Assembly (NCBI GenBank): GCA_023301545.1
Contig: JALZUI010000025.1
Location: 1-32,850 of the forward strand
Direction of reading: 5' to 3'
Origin: Akkermansiaceae bacterium
GTDB taxonomy: Bacteria > Verrucomicrobiota > Verrucomicrobiia > Verrucomicrobiales > Akkermansiaceae
DNA: 32,850 nucleotides
Made by a program: the position numbers and the translations under genes. The notes under the pieces were generated by a model. It did not search any database. It worked only from the letters and a program-made list of their open reading frames with translations, and was not told where the DNA came from. Below are positions 15,654 through 23,184 of the stretch, piece by piece (position 1 is the stretch's first letter; every line of letters begins with the position of its first letter).

Positions 15654-16816
15654 GATGCAAATTCGACGAGATTATTGCTTTTATGATCAGGAGGAATCGT
15701 CACATACCCTTGACTCCCAACCATTGAAACGAAATCCCCTGAATTACTTGTCGCTAAAAGCTGAACAGTTCCCCCATCTTCTAATCGAGCGGGAATATGT
15801 AATACAAAATGATGAGCAGGTATGTCTCCTAGGACTTGTACCATTCTCTTACTCAGGGAATGATCCCCCATCATTTTACGCAGGGCGGGCTGCACATAAT
15901 GGTGAAAACAGATCAAGGCTGAGAGAGCGTTCCCGGGGAGAGAAAAAATAGGAACGGGACTGTTCCAAAATGCGAATGGCTTCCCTGGGCGTTGCGTCAC
16001 TCCATGAAATACCGGGTCTCCCGCATAGGACGAAATCACTTCTCGCAAGTAATCCGTCGTCCCTCTTGAAATGGCTCCGCAGGTAATAATCACATCGACT
16101 TCGCTAAGGTGGGTGTCGAAAAAGCATTGAAAGCTCTCTCTACTGTCAGCGACGTGTTCATGAACTAAGGAGCTCACCCCCAGTTTGTCTAACGCTGTAG
16201 AAATCGCCGTCATATGTGATTGCCTGATTTGGTGCGGTAATGGGCGAGCTTCTGGAGCAACTACTTCCGCCCCTGTTGTCAACAAGGCCACCCTAGGAGC
16301 TCTATATACAGATGTCGATGCGACTCCCAATGACGCTAGCAGGAGCATAACGCTAGAGTCTACCAGAGTCCCGATTGGTAAAACCTCTTGTCCCGCCAGA
16401 GTATCGTCCCCCTTTCGGTGTATAAACTGTCCCCTCTTTATCTTTTCAGGAGCCTCCAAAATCACATATTCCCCACTAAAGGTTAACTCCTCTACGGGCA
16501 CGACTGTATCACAACCCACAGGTAGGACGCCTCCCGTATTGATGCGAAATGCGGTATCCACATCTTCAATTTGAACCTCTGGCTGACCCGCTTCTACCGT
16601 TTTACTGAGTCGATACTTACTTTGCCCTTCTCTGTAGGATAACGCCACTCCATCCATGGTTACCCGATCATACGGGGGGTAATCTCGATCAGCTAATATT
16701 GCAGCAGATAAAACACGACCACATAATGAAGCACGTGGAATCTCCTCGGTCGGCAAGACCGAGAGGCGATCATGTATTAGAGTACATGCATCAGTAGGTG
16801 AAATAAGGTCGTTCAT
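15644..16816 (-). CDS. moeA: Molybdopterin molybdotransferase MoeA
   Basis: 390-residue enzyme that inserts molybdate into adenylylated molybdopterin. It has the MoeA layout: PTDACTLIHDRL at the start, DYPPYDRVTMDGVAL, INTGGVLPVGCDTVVPVEEL, the MogA-like domain with LLTTGAEVV and ITCGAISRGTTDY, then KPFAFWNSPVPIFSLPGNAL, and a C-terminal beta domain. Two usual signatures are altered: SGGxSxGxxD reads CGAISRGTTDY and PGNPxS reads PGNALS. Length is normal, so it is probably still active. It lies after the terminator-like hairpin that separates it from nrtA, and a good ribosome site (AGGAGA) stands before it, unlike most starts here. Confidence 0.93.
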   Translation of the reverse strand: MNDLISPTDACTLIHDRLSVLPTEEIPRASLCGRVLSAAILADRDYPPYDRVTMDGVALSYREGQSKYRLSKTVEAGQPEVQIEDVDTAFRINTGGVLPVGCDTVVPVEELTFSGEYVILEAPEKIKRGQFIHRKGDDTLAGQEVLPIGTLVDSSVMLLLASLGVASTSVYRAPRVALLTTGAEVVAPEARPLPHQIRQSHMTAISTALDKLGVSSLVHEHVADSRESFQCFFDTHLSEVDVIITCGAISRGTTDYLREVISSYAGDPVFHGVTQRPGKPFAFWNSPVPIFSLPGNALSALICFHHYVQPALRKMMGDHSLSKRMVQVLGDIPAHHFVLHIPARLEDGGTVQLLATSNSGDFVSMVGSQGYVTIPPDHKSNNLVEFASWL

Positions 16817-16839
16817 AAAAATATGCTCTCCTGTAAATA

Positions 16840-16869
16840 AAAAGTAGCTGAATTTCTCCAGCTACTTTT
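16840..16869 (-). terminator. Hairpin terminator/attenuator between nrtA and moeA
   Basis: Minus strand: 11-bp perfect arms AAAAGTAGCTG and CAGCTACTTTT (16859-16869 and 16840-16850) with an 8-nt loop, running into TTTTTATTT. It begins 30 nt after the nrtA stop. It would cut most transcripts after nrtA, giving more porin and binding protein than cofactor and transporter mRNA. Confidence 0.8.
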
Positions 16870-16899
16870 ACTTTGCTATGGATTATTACAAATTTTTTC

Positions 16900-18249
16900 T
16901 TACTCTGCAGTATCTTTATTCCCTATTGCGTGGGCATTTAGGTAAGCAATTGGCTTCTTCCCATCATAGGTAACTCCATCAATGAAGTCTGAAGTAGGAG
17001 CCTTGTACCCATCATACTCAGGAGCTGGGAAGTCTGAAGCCTCAAGCACTCCTTCCTCAACAAGCATGTCCGCAGCCTTACGGTAGACGTCTGGTAAGTA
17101 AACACTCTTAGCCGTTTCGTGGTACCAAGACGCTGGTTTAGCCTCTGTGATTTGCCCCCAGCGACGCATTTGCGTCAAGAACCAGACTCCATCCGAAAAG
17201 TGTGGATACGTTGCATGGTACTTGAAGAAGACGTTAAAATCAAGCATCTCACGCTTGTCGGTCTGTTGGAAGTAGAAGTGCCCACTCATCGAGTTATTGA
17301 TAATGTCAAAGTCTGCTCCAACGTAGTTAGGTTGTGAGAGAATACGGCACGCTTCAGCTCTGTTTACTAACTTGCCATCTTCGGTCTCATCTAGCCATTT
17401 ACCAGCCTTGATCAGTGCTTTTGTCAGCGCGATGAGGGTATTTGGATTTTCATCAGCCCAGGCCTTTGTGATTCCAAAAACCTTTTCCGGATTATTTTTC
17501 CAGATATCATAGTTCGTGATCACAGGAACTCCGATCCCTTTAGATACTGCTTGTTGGTTCCATGGCTCTCCTACACAATACGCCACATTCTTTCCTGACT
17601 CCAATGTCGAAGGCATTTGAGGTGGAGGAGTAGTCGATAATTCAATATCTCCGTCAGTGAACCCCTTCAGGTCAGTTGAAGTATACATCCCTGGATTAAT
17701 TCCAGCAGCTGCCAGCCAGTATCTCATCTCGTAGTTATGAGTCGAGACCGGGAAGACCATTCCCATCGGAAGCTTTTTGCCGTCTTCTTTAGCCTCATCT
17801 ACAATCGGCTTCAGAGATGCTGCAGAAATTGGATGCGGTGGAGTATCAGACTGAAGTGACTCGTCATTCTCCTGCATTTGCTCCCAAATCGCGTTTGAAA
17901 CCGTAATCCCGTTACCATTCAAGTCTAAGGTATAAGGAGTCACAATGTGAGCTTTGGTACCAAAGCCGATCGTCGCCGCAATTGGCTGACCCGATAGCAT
18001 GTGCGCTCCATCTAACTCGCCATTGATGACGTTATCTAATAATTGCTTCCAGTTTGGTTGCGCAATCACTTTTACCTGAAGACCTTCCTCCTCGAAATAG
18101 CCTTTCTCTTTAGCAATAACAAGAGGAGCGCAGTCTGTTAGCTTAATAAAGCCTAGCTTTAGCTCATCTTTTTCGACTTCTAAGGTTTCTGCCTGTACTA
18201 GGCTAGTTGTGGCAAAAAGCGCCAACGTTGATTTTAATAGTAATTTCAT
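16900..18249 (-). CDS. nrtA: Periplasmic nitrate-binding protein NrtA
   Basis: Substrate-binding subunit of the nitrate ABC importer, 449 aa. Signal peptide MKLLLKSTLALFATTSLVQA, with no lipobox, so it is probably soluble in the periplasm; cyanobacterial NrtA is a lipoprotein. The NrtA/CmpA fold is clear: LKLGFIKLTDCAPLVIAKEK, GYFEEEGLQVKVIAQPNWKQ, LDGAHMLSGQPIAA, MRYWLAAAGINPG, and VGEPWNQQAV near the anion site. It is separated by 35 nt from the porin gene before it and by a terminator-like hairpin from moeA after it. This pairing of porin and nrtA on their own transcript suits proteins needed in large amounts. Confidence 0.93.
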   Translation of the reverse strand: MKLLLKSTLALFATTSLVQAETLEVEKDELKLGFIKLTDCAPLVIAKEKGYFEEEGLQVKVIAQPNWKQLLDNVINGELDGAHMLSGQPIAATIGFGTKAHIVTPYTLDLNGNGITVSNAIWEQMQENDESLQSDTPPHPISAASLKPIVDEAKEDGKKLPMGMVFPVSTHNYEMRYWLAAAGINPGMYTSTDLKGFTDGDIELSTTPPPQMPSTLESGKNVAYCVGEPWNQQAVSKGIGVPVITNYDIWKNNPEKVFGITKAWADENPNTLIALTKALIKAGKWLDETEDGKLVNRAEACRILSQPNYVGADFDIINNSMSGHFYFQQTDKREMLDFNVFFKYHATYPHFSDGVWFLTQMRRWGQITEAKPASWYHETAKSVYLPDVYRKAADMLVEEGVLEASDFPAPEYDGYKAPTSDFIDGVTYDGKKPIAYLNAHAIGNKDTAE

Positions 18250-18284
18250 TTTTATATTTGGGGGGTAATTGAATTAAGAAAAAA

Positions 18285-19583
18285 TTAGAACTTATAGTCT
18301 AACTGAACAGAAGCCTGTGCGATATCAGCACTGGCTCTGCCAAAGCTACTGTCATTATCGTTGTTGCCAAAGTAGTAGGCAAACTTAGCTAAAACGGTGA
18401 GGTTCTCATTAATAGGCTTAATAAGCACTGCATCCGCTTCCCATCCGTAGGTTTCACTAAAGTCTTCATCCATGAAGTAGTGTAATGCACCTACCGCTTT
18501 GATTCCACCAGGGAGACCTGCTTTCACTGCAGATACATAGAAGTCTGCGATTCCATCCCAATCTACTAAACCTAATTGACTACCTAAGAAGGCATCAGCA
18601 AACCCATTGAATTTGTGGGCGGTTTGTAAAGGAGTTACGAAATCTGCCCCTTGAAAGACCAATCCCGCAGACCCTGCGATCCCGGCAACCTTCTGGGAGT
18701 ATTTAACGTGTCCATAATAGTCGGTGTAGCTATCTTTATCCCCGGCTTCAGTCTGCACCGCTCCTTCTAAGTAAAGAGATCCAGCCCCCGCTTTAAGAGT
18801 CGCGAAAGAACCATAGGTATTAGAACTAGCGAAGTCCCCTTGGTCTGAGAAATCGAACAGGTAAGCATAAGCACCTAGTTTATGTGAACCTAAATTGAAT
18901 TTGGCATTAATCAGATGCGCATCTCCTTCTAATTCACCTAGCTGACCGTTAGCATCACTACCAAAAATTCGATTAACCTGTGAAACGTAACCGTAGTAGA
19001 GATCTACAACGTCGTTTTTGTATCCAACGGTGACCCCATCATAGGTTTGTTCGTTATTACGCCATGCCACTCCACCTACGAATTGCTGGTCGTCTAAGTT
19101 AATGCGTTGGCGTCCGACCTTAGCGCTAAATCCGTAACCTTCATACGCAAGGTAAGCTTGGTTAAGCTCTTCCGTCTCCGGATCAGCAATGACTGTATGA
19201 CCCGGTTCGAATGGGTCAGCAACTGCAGTGCGAGTAGGAGTACTGCGGAAATCATCTACTAAGGCGTAGGAAAACTCCCCTTCTGCAAAAAGACTGAACC
19301 CACCGTACTTTTTCGTCTTCAACCCGGGTCTTAATCTGGTTGTTAAGGCATTAGAAGATTGAAGACCTTGCTGATCACGAAACTCGTAACGGAGCCTTGC
19401 GTCCAACGTAGGGCGTACCGCCCAGTCATTCACGCCATCAAGGAAATTGACCCCTTGTATAGCCGCTTGTGGGAATGGTAAAATAGATAGACTTGATTCA
19501 TCAGTAGGGATGAAACTTTCGCCGGCATGTGAACTTGCTGTAAATGCCGCGACCGCAGATAGAGTAATGATTTTATGTTGCAT
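18285..19583 (-). CDS. Porin (alginate-export-like outer-membrane barrel), probable nitrate channel
   Basis: 432-residue outer-membrane protein. Signal peptide MQHKIITLSAVAAFTASSHA; the C-terminus ends SVQLDYKF with terminal Phe. The body has the pattern of alginate-export/OprD-like barrels: RPTLDARLRYEFRDQQGLQS, TRLRPGLKTKKYGGFSLFAEGE, KVGRQRINLDDQQFVGGVAW and TYDGVTVGYKN. Proteins of this type do many jobs, and the alginate name says nothing about the substrate here. As the first gene of the nitrate operon, with a sigma-54-like promoter and divergent from nirA, it most likely lets nitrate cross the outer membrane. That is inference from position. Confidence 0.82.
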   Translation of the reverse strand: MQHKIITLSAVAAFTASSHAGESFIPTDESSLSILPFPQAAIQGVNFLDGVNDWAVRPTLDARLRYEFRDQQGLQSSNALTTRLRPGLKTKKYGGFSLFAEGEFSYALVDDFRSTPTRTAVADPFEPGHTVIADPETEELNQAYLAYEGYGFSAKVGRQRINLDDQQFVGGVAWRNNEQTYDGVTVGYKNDVVDLYYGYVSQVNRIFGSDANGQLGELEGDAHLINAKFNLGSHKLGAYAYLFDFSDQGDFASSNTYGSFATLKAGAGSLYLEGAVQTEAGDKDSYTDYYGHVKYSQKVAGIAGSAGLVFQGADFVTPLQTAHKFNGFADAFLGSQLGLVDWDGIADFYVSAVKAGLPGGIKAVGALHYFMDEDFSETYGWEADAVLIKPINENLTVLAKFAYYFGNNDNDSSFGRASADIAQASVQLDYKF

Positions 19584-19598
19584 GACGTATCATCCTAC

Positions 19599-19615
19599 AG
19601 CTTAAGGCGTGCCAA
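19599..19615 (-). promoter_or_regulatory. Sigma-54-like -24/-12 element before the porin/nrtA operon
   Basis: Minus strand reads TTGGCACGCCTTAAGCT. TGGCACG is a perfect -24 half, and GC stands 10 nt after GG. The predicted start is near 19588, only 5 nt before the porin ATG. Confidence 0.6.
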
Positions 19616-19842
19616 TCTGGAATCTCTAATAAAATTAAAATTCATCAAAAACATGAATTAAATTTATTTAAACCATTCAAAGCCTAGTGAGATATGAGCG
19701 AAATCTCTTAATACGGCTACTCATTCAAATAGAGAGCCCCTTTCGAAAACCTCTTCCCTATAAGACCTAGATTTACTTAGGTGACTGAAATTGCGCTCAA
19801 GTCAACTCCTTGAGATTTCACCACCCCTTAACTATCACATCT

Positions 19843-19867
19843 AGTGCATGAAAAACATTCATGCACT
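19843..19867. promoter_or_regulatory. Perfect 10-bp-arm dyad upstream of nirA
   Basis: AGTGCATGAA and TTCATGCACT are exact complements separated by 5 nt. The dyad ends 10 nt before the -24 half of the nirA promoter. It is a candidate activator or repressor site. Confidence 0.6.
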
Positions 19868-19877
19868 CCGTCAGCCC

Positions 19878-19894
19878 TTGGCATTCGTCATGCT
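19878..19894 (+). promoter_or_regulatory. Sigma-54-like -24/-12 element before nirA
   Basis: TTGGCATTCGTCATGCT, with GG and GC 10 nt apart. The predicted transcription start is at about 19905, one base before the ATG at 19906. This favours 19906 as the real nirA start and an almost leaderless mRNA. Confidence 0.55.
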
Positions 19895-19905
19895 ATTTTG
19901 TATGT

Positions 19906-21630
19906 ATGGAAGATAGTTTCAACGACACACAGAAAGGTTACCTTCAAGGCTTACTTGATGGAATAAACTCTCCTGGTTTTCTGGGTAAAACGGAGGATGG
20001 GAAATTCACTGGCGACGCCGCTGCTGCAGGCCCAGAGACCGTCTACGGAACAGAGATCGAAGACCTTTGTAAGGAAGAGACCATCAAACATGAATTAAAT
20101 GGCCTAGATTGTTGGGATAGCATGCTACAAGCAGATGCTGACAAGGAATTTGCTAAAGGCGGCGATGTCTTCCGCTTCAAGTTTTATGGAATGTTTCATG
20201 TGAGCCCTGCACAGGATTCTTACATGTGCCGGATGCGCATTGCGGGCGGAGAACTAAATACGCTCCAATTAAGAGGGATTGCAGAAATGGCAGATGATTG
20301 GGGTGGTGGATATTGTGATGTCACTACGCGTAACAACTTCCAGATTCGCGAAATTATGCCTGGAAACGTCACGAATGTCTTCCAAAAGCTCACGGATATA
20401 GGCCTCACGTCGAAGGGAGCGGGGGCAGACAACATTCGTAATATCACAGCCACTCCGACCACTGGGTTCGATACTCACGAATTTATTGATGTCATGCCTT
20501 ACGCTCGTAGTATGCATCATCATATATTGAACAACCGGGACCTCTTCGGCTTACCTCGTAAGTTCAATATCTCCTTTGACTCCGGTGGCGCTGTCTCAGT
20601 TTGCACAGATACGAATGATATTGGTTTCTATGCATGTAAGGTTGGAGAAAATTTTGATGGCATTGAACCTGGCGTATATTTCCGCGTTCAACTCTGTGGT
20701 ATCACAGGGCATAAGCAGTTTGCGAGTGATTGCGGCGTCTTATTGAAGCCTTCGGAGATGATTCCGTTTGCGGCCGCCTTGATTCGAGTTTTCGTCGAAA
20801 ACGGTGACCGCACAAGCCGTAAGAAAGCCCGCCTTAAGTATTTAGTCGATAAGTGGGGTGTCGAAAAGATGCTTACTGAAACAGAGAAAAAGCTAAATAC
20901 ACCCCTCTTTTACTACCCTGTAGAAAGCTGTATCATCTCTCAGCCTAAGGTGAAACACGGACACATTGGAGTGCATAAGCAGAGCGATGGCGACAATTAC
21001 GTCGGGATTGTAGTGCCAGTCGGTAGAATAGTCACGAAAGACATGCACACGCTCTCCGATCTCGTGGACAAATATGCCAAGGGGAAAGTCCGCCTCACGG
21101 TTTGGCAAAACTTGATTGTTCCTCATGTTTCAGACGCACAACTTGCGCCCTTCTTAGCCGAACTTAAAAAGGCTGGATTTCAATACGAACAAACTGCTGT
21201 TTCTGGTGGCTTAATCGCTTGTACCGGAAGCACAGGTTGTAAGTTCGCGCAATCAAACACGAAGGGGCAAGCGATAGAATTAGGCCGTATTCTAGATAGA
21301 AAAATTTCCTTAGACCAACCAGTCAATATTCACCTCACAGGATGCCCTCACTCTTGTGCTCAGCACTACATCGGAGACATTGGGATGCAAGGGGTAAAAG
21401 TAAAAAATGAAGCGGGAGAATCAACCGACGGGTACAATATTGTCTTAGGTGGCGGAACAGATGACGACCAGTTCATGGCTCAAGAAGTATTTAAGCAAAT
21501 CCCGTTTACAGATGTTCCCCCCTTAGTCGAAAGACTCTTAAACGCATACAAAGAGAACAGAGATGCGGAGGAAAGCTTTGCCCACTTTACCCGTAGACAT
21601 ACTCCGGAACAACTAAAGGACATGGTTTAA
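19906..21630 (+). CDS. nirA: Ferredoxin-type assimilatory nitrite reductase NirA
   Basis: Siroheme/4Fe-4S enzyme reducing nitrite to ammonium with six electrons, cytoplasmic, 574 aa from ATG 19906. The four cysteines that bind the cluster and siroheme are Cys439 and Cys445 (ACTGSTGCKFA) and Cys480 and Cys484 (TGCPHSCAQH). Two nitrite/sulfite-reductase half domains are present, the first containing YMCRMRIAGG and TTRNNFQIREI. An ATG at 19861 is in frame but lies upstream of the predicted promoter and in the middle of a palindrome, so I reject it. No flavin domain is present, so the donor should be ferredoxin or another small iron-sulfur protein. nirA heads the reductase operon; the next gene starts 40 nt later. 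Sulfite reductase is the alternative, less likely here. Confidence 0.93.
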   Translation: MEDSFNDTQKGYLQGLLDGINSPGFLGKTEDGKFTGDAAAAGPETVYGTEIEDLCKEETIKHELNGLDCWDSMLQADADKEFAKGGDVFRFKFYGMFHVSPAQDSYMCRMRIAGGELNTLQLRGIAEMADDWGGGYCDVTTRNNFQIREIMPGNVTNVFQKLTDIGLTSKGAGADNIRNITATPTTGFDTHEFIDVMPYARSMHHHILNNRDLFGLPRKFNISFDSGGAVSVCTDTNDIGFYACKVGENFDGIEPGVYFRVQLCGITGHKQFASDCGVLLKPSEMIPFAAALIRVFVENGDRTSRKKARLKYLVDKWGVEKMLTETEKKLNTPLFYYPVESCIISQPKVKHGHIGVHKQSDGDNYVGIVVPVGRIVTKDMHTLSDLVDKYAKGKVRLTVWQNLIVPHVSDAQLAPFLAELKKAGFQYEQTAVSGGLIACTGSTGCKFAQSNTKGQAIELGRILDRKISLDQPVNIHLTGCPHSCAQHYIGDIGMQGVKVKNEAGESTDGYNIVLGGGTDDDQFMAQEVFKQIPFTDVPPLVERLLNAYKENRDAEESFAHFTRRHTPEQLKDMV

Positions 21631-21670
21631 GCCCAGCGCCTCCTTTTCCTTCACCTACCCCTCCCCTCCG

Positions 21671-23173
21671 ATGCAAACAGAAACTCTAATCGACAGTTTA
21701 ATCAAAGATCAGAAGACTCTCTACAGCGCGGTGGACGAGATTGCAGACAAGATAGACTCAGGAACCCTGAGGACTGATCTCTATCAACACCTCATCCCCT
21801 TAGAAAAGCCTCTGAAGGGAGAGCAATATGCCTTCCAAGTAGAATTGGACAAATGCACATCTTGTAAGGCCTGTGTTGTTGCGTGTCACAGTCTGAATGG
21901 ACTAGAGGAAAAAGAAGCGTGGAGAGATGTCGGGTTAATCCTCGGAGGAGACGATGATCCAGGATGGCAACAAACAGTCACGAGCGCATGCCACCATTGT
22001 TTAGACCCTCAATGCATGCACGGATGCCCTGTAAAAGCCTATGAAAAGGATGAAACCACGGGCATTGTCCGACACTTAGATGATCAATGTATTGGTTGTG
22101 AATACTGCTCCCTAAAGTGCCCTTATGACGTCCCTAAATACTCTTCTCGATTAGGTATTGTAAGGAAGTGTGACATGTGTTCTCAGCGATTAGAAGTAGG
22201 AGAAGCTCCAGCATGCGTGCAAGCCTGCCCTAATGAAGCGATCAAAATAATCACCGTCAACACGTCTGAAATTCGTCCCGAATTAGAAAACAAGCGCGAG
22301 TTTATTAAAGGAGCACCCCTCCCTAACATTACTCTCCCCACTACTCAATACATCGGCAGAAAGGTTCCTGATACCGCAAAGCCTGTAGACCAAGAAAAAC
22401 TTTCCCTCGCCCCTGCGCACCTTCCGCTCGTCTTTATGCTGATGCTAACTCAAGCAGGGGGAGGAACCTTGCTCGCAGCGACTTTGACAAATCCTATTAC
22501 GCTAGGATTAATCGGAAGTTCCTTATTCTTTATCGGGCTCAGCTGCAGTATTTTACACTTAGGCCGTCCCTTAGGCGCTTGGAGATTTTTCCTCGGACTC
22601 AAGACCTCTTGGTTAAGTAGAGAGATTCTTGCCTTTTCACTCTTTGCTCCACTCGTGATGATCTTTGTGGGCATGCACCTCCTCCCTGACCAGTGGACGG
22701 CATTCATCCCCTCGGCAGTGGATTTCCCTCTCAGCGTAAGCCTCTGGGTCATTGGGCTGGCAGCGGTCTACACTAGCGTGATGATCTACCATGATACAAA
22801 ACGCGAAAACTGGCACTACAGATGGACCACCCCAGCCTTCTTTGGCACCGTATTCGCCTTTATCGGAATGGCTCTTGGTTCGTCCTTCCTGCTACTCTGT
22901 CTCATCCCATTGATCACAGACCTCCTCACTCTCCTTCCCGTGATGAGGAGTAAGAAATCATCTCCGTGGTCGCCGTCCTTACATCGAGCACGCCTCCTCT
23001 GGCACCCTCTCCGTAAAGTCACCCTATCCAGACTACTCTTAGGTCTAGGGGCGCCTCTTGTTGCCCTCTTATCTCCACCTCTCGCATTATGTCTTCTCAT
23101 TGGAGGAGAATTACTCTCACGCGCATTATACTTTAGGTCCGTTCACTCCCCTAAAATGACTGGAAATATTTAA
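21671..23173 (+). CDS. Fused four-cluster 4Fe-4S subunit and DmsC-like membrane anchor of nitrate reductase
   Basis: 500-residue fusion. Residues 1-50 are a helical leader. Residues 60-190 form a DmsB/NrfC-type domain with 16 cysteines for four 4Fe-4S clusters: 62/65/68/72, 107/110/115/119, 140/143/146/150 and 167/170/182/186. From about residue 250 to the end there are about eight hydrophobic segments with the DmsC-type sequence LHLGRPLGAWRFFLGLKTSWLSREI. In DMSO-reductase-type enzymes these parts are separate subunits that oxidise menaquinol and pass electrons to the molybdenum subunit. Next to a nitrate reductase with no Tat signal, this suggests that quinol feeds cytoplasmic nitrate reduction. 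The gene lies 11 nt before the catalytic subunit. Its start is preceded by a C/T-rich stretch with no ribosome site. Confidence 0.88.
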   Translation: MQTETLIDSLIKDQKTLYSAVDEIADKIDSGTLRTDLYQHLIPLEKPLKGEQYAFQVELDKCTSCKACVVACHSLNGLEEKEAWRDVGLILGGDDDPGWQQTVTSACHHCLDPQCMHGCPVKAYEKDETTGIVRHLDDQCIGCEYCSLKCPYDVPKYSSRLGIVRKCDMCSQRLEVGEAPACVQACPNEAIKIITVNTSEIRPELENKREFIKGAPLPNITLPTTQYIGRKVPDTAKPVDQEKLSLAPAHLPLVFMLMLTQAGGGTLLAATLTNPITLGLIGSSLFFIGLSCSILHLGRPLGAWRFFLGLKTSWLSREILAFSLFAPLVMIFVGMHLLPDQWTAFIPSAVDFPLSVSLWVIGLAAVYTSVMIYHDTKRENWHYRWTTPAFFGTVFAFIGMALGSSFLLLCLIPLITDLLTLLPVMRSKKSSPWSPSLHRARLLWHPLRKVTLSRLLLGLGAPLVALLSPPLALCLLIGGELLSRALYFRSVHSPKMTGNI

Positions 23174-23184
23174 CTCCCTCCCCT

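Larger units (their letters stand above)
19584..19905. promoter_or_regulatory. Divergent regulatory region between porin and nirA
   Basis: This 322-bp gap holds no gene. It contains one sigma-54-like element facing each way (19599-19615 and 19878-19894) and several dyads: AATTCAT-N7-ATGAATT (19639-19659), ACCTA-N8-TAGGT (19765-19782), AGTGCATGAA-N5-TTCATGCACT (19843-19867), and a distant inverted pair, GAAATCTC (19700-19707) with GAGATTTC (19812-19819). Both main dyads contain CAT, one base, then AAAAACAT. These are candidates for enhancer or LysR-type sites; which protein binds them is not known. Confidence 0.6.

Noticed and set aside
19779..19796. AGGTGACTGAAATTGC upstream of nirA as a sigma-54 element
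   Set aside because: GG and GC are 11 nt apart, one too many, and a better element lies closer to the gene.
19861..19905. Upstream ATG at 19861 as the nirA start
   Set aside because: It lies inside the 19843-19867 palindrome and upstream of the -24/-12 element; homology begins only around MEDSF at 19906.
22836..22856. TGGCACCGTATTCGCC as a further sigma-54 site
   Set aside because: Inside a coding region with no gene start nearby and a poor -12 half; taken as chance.
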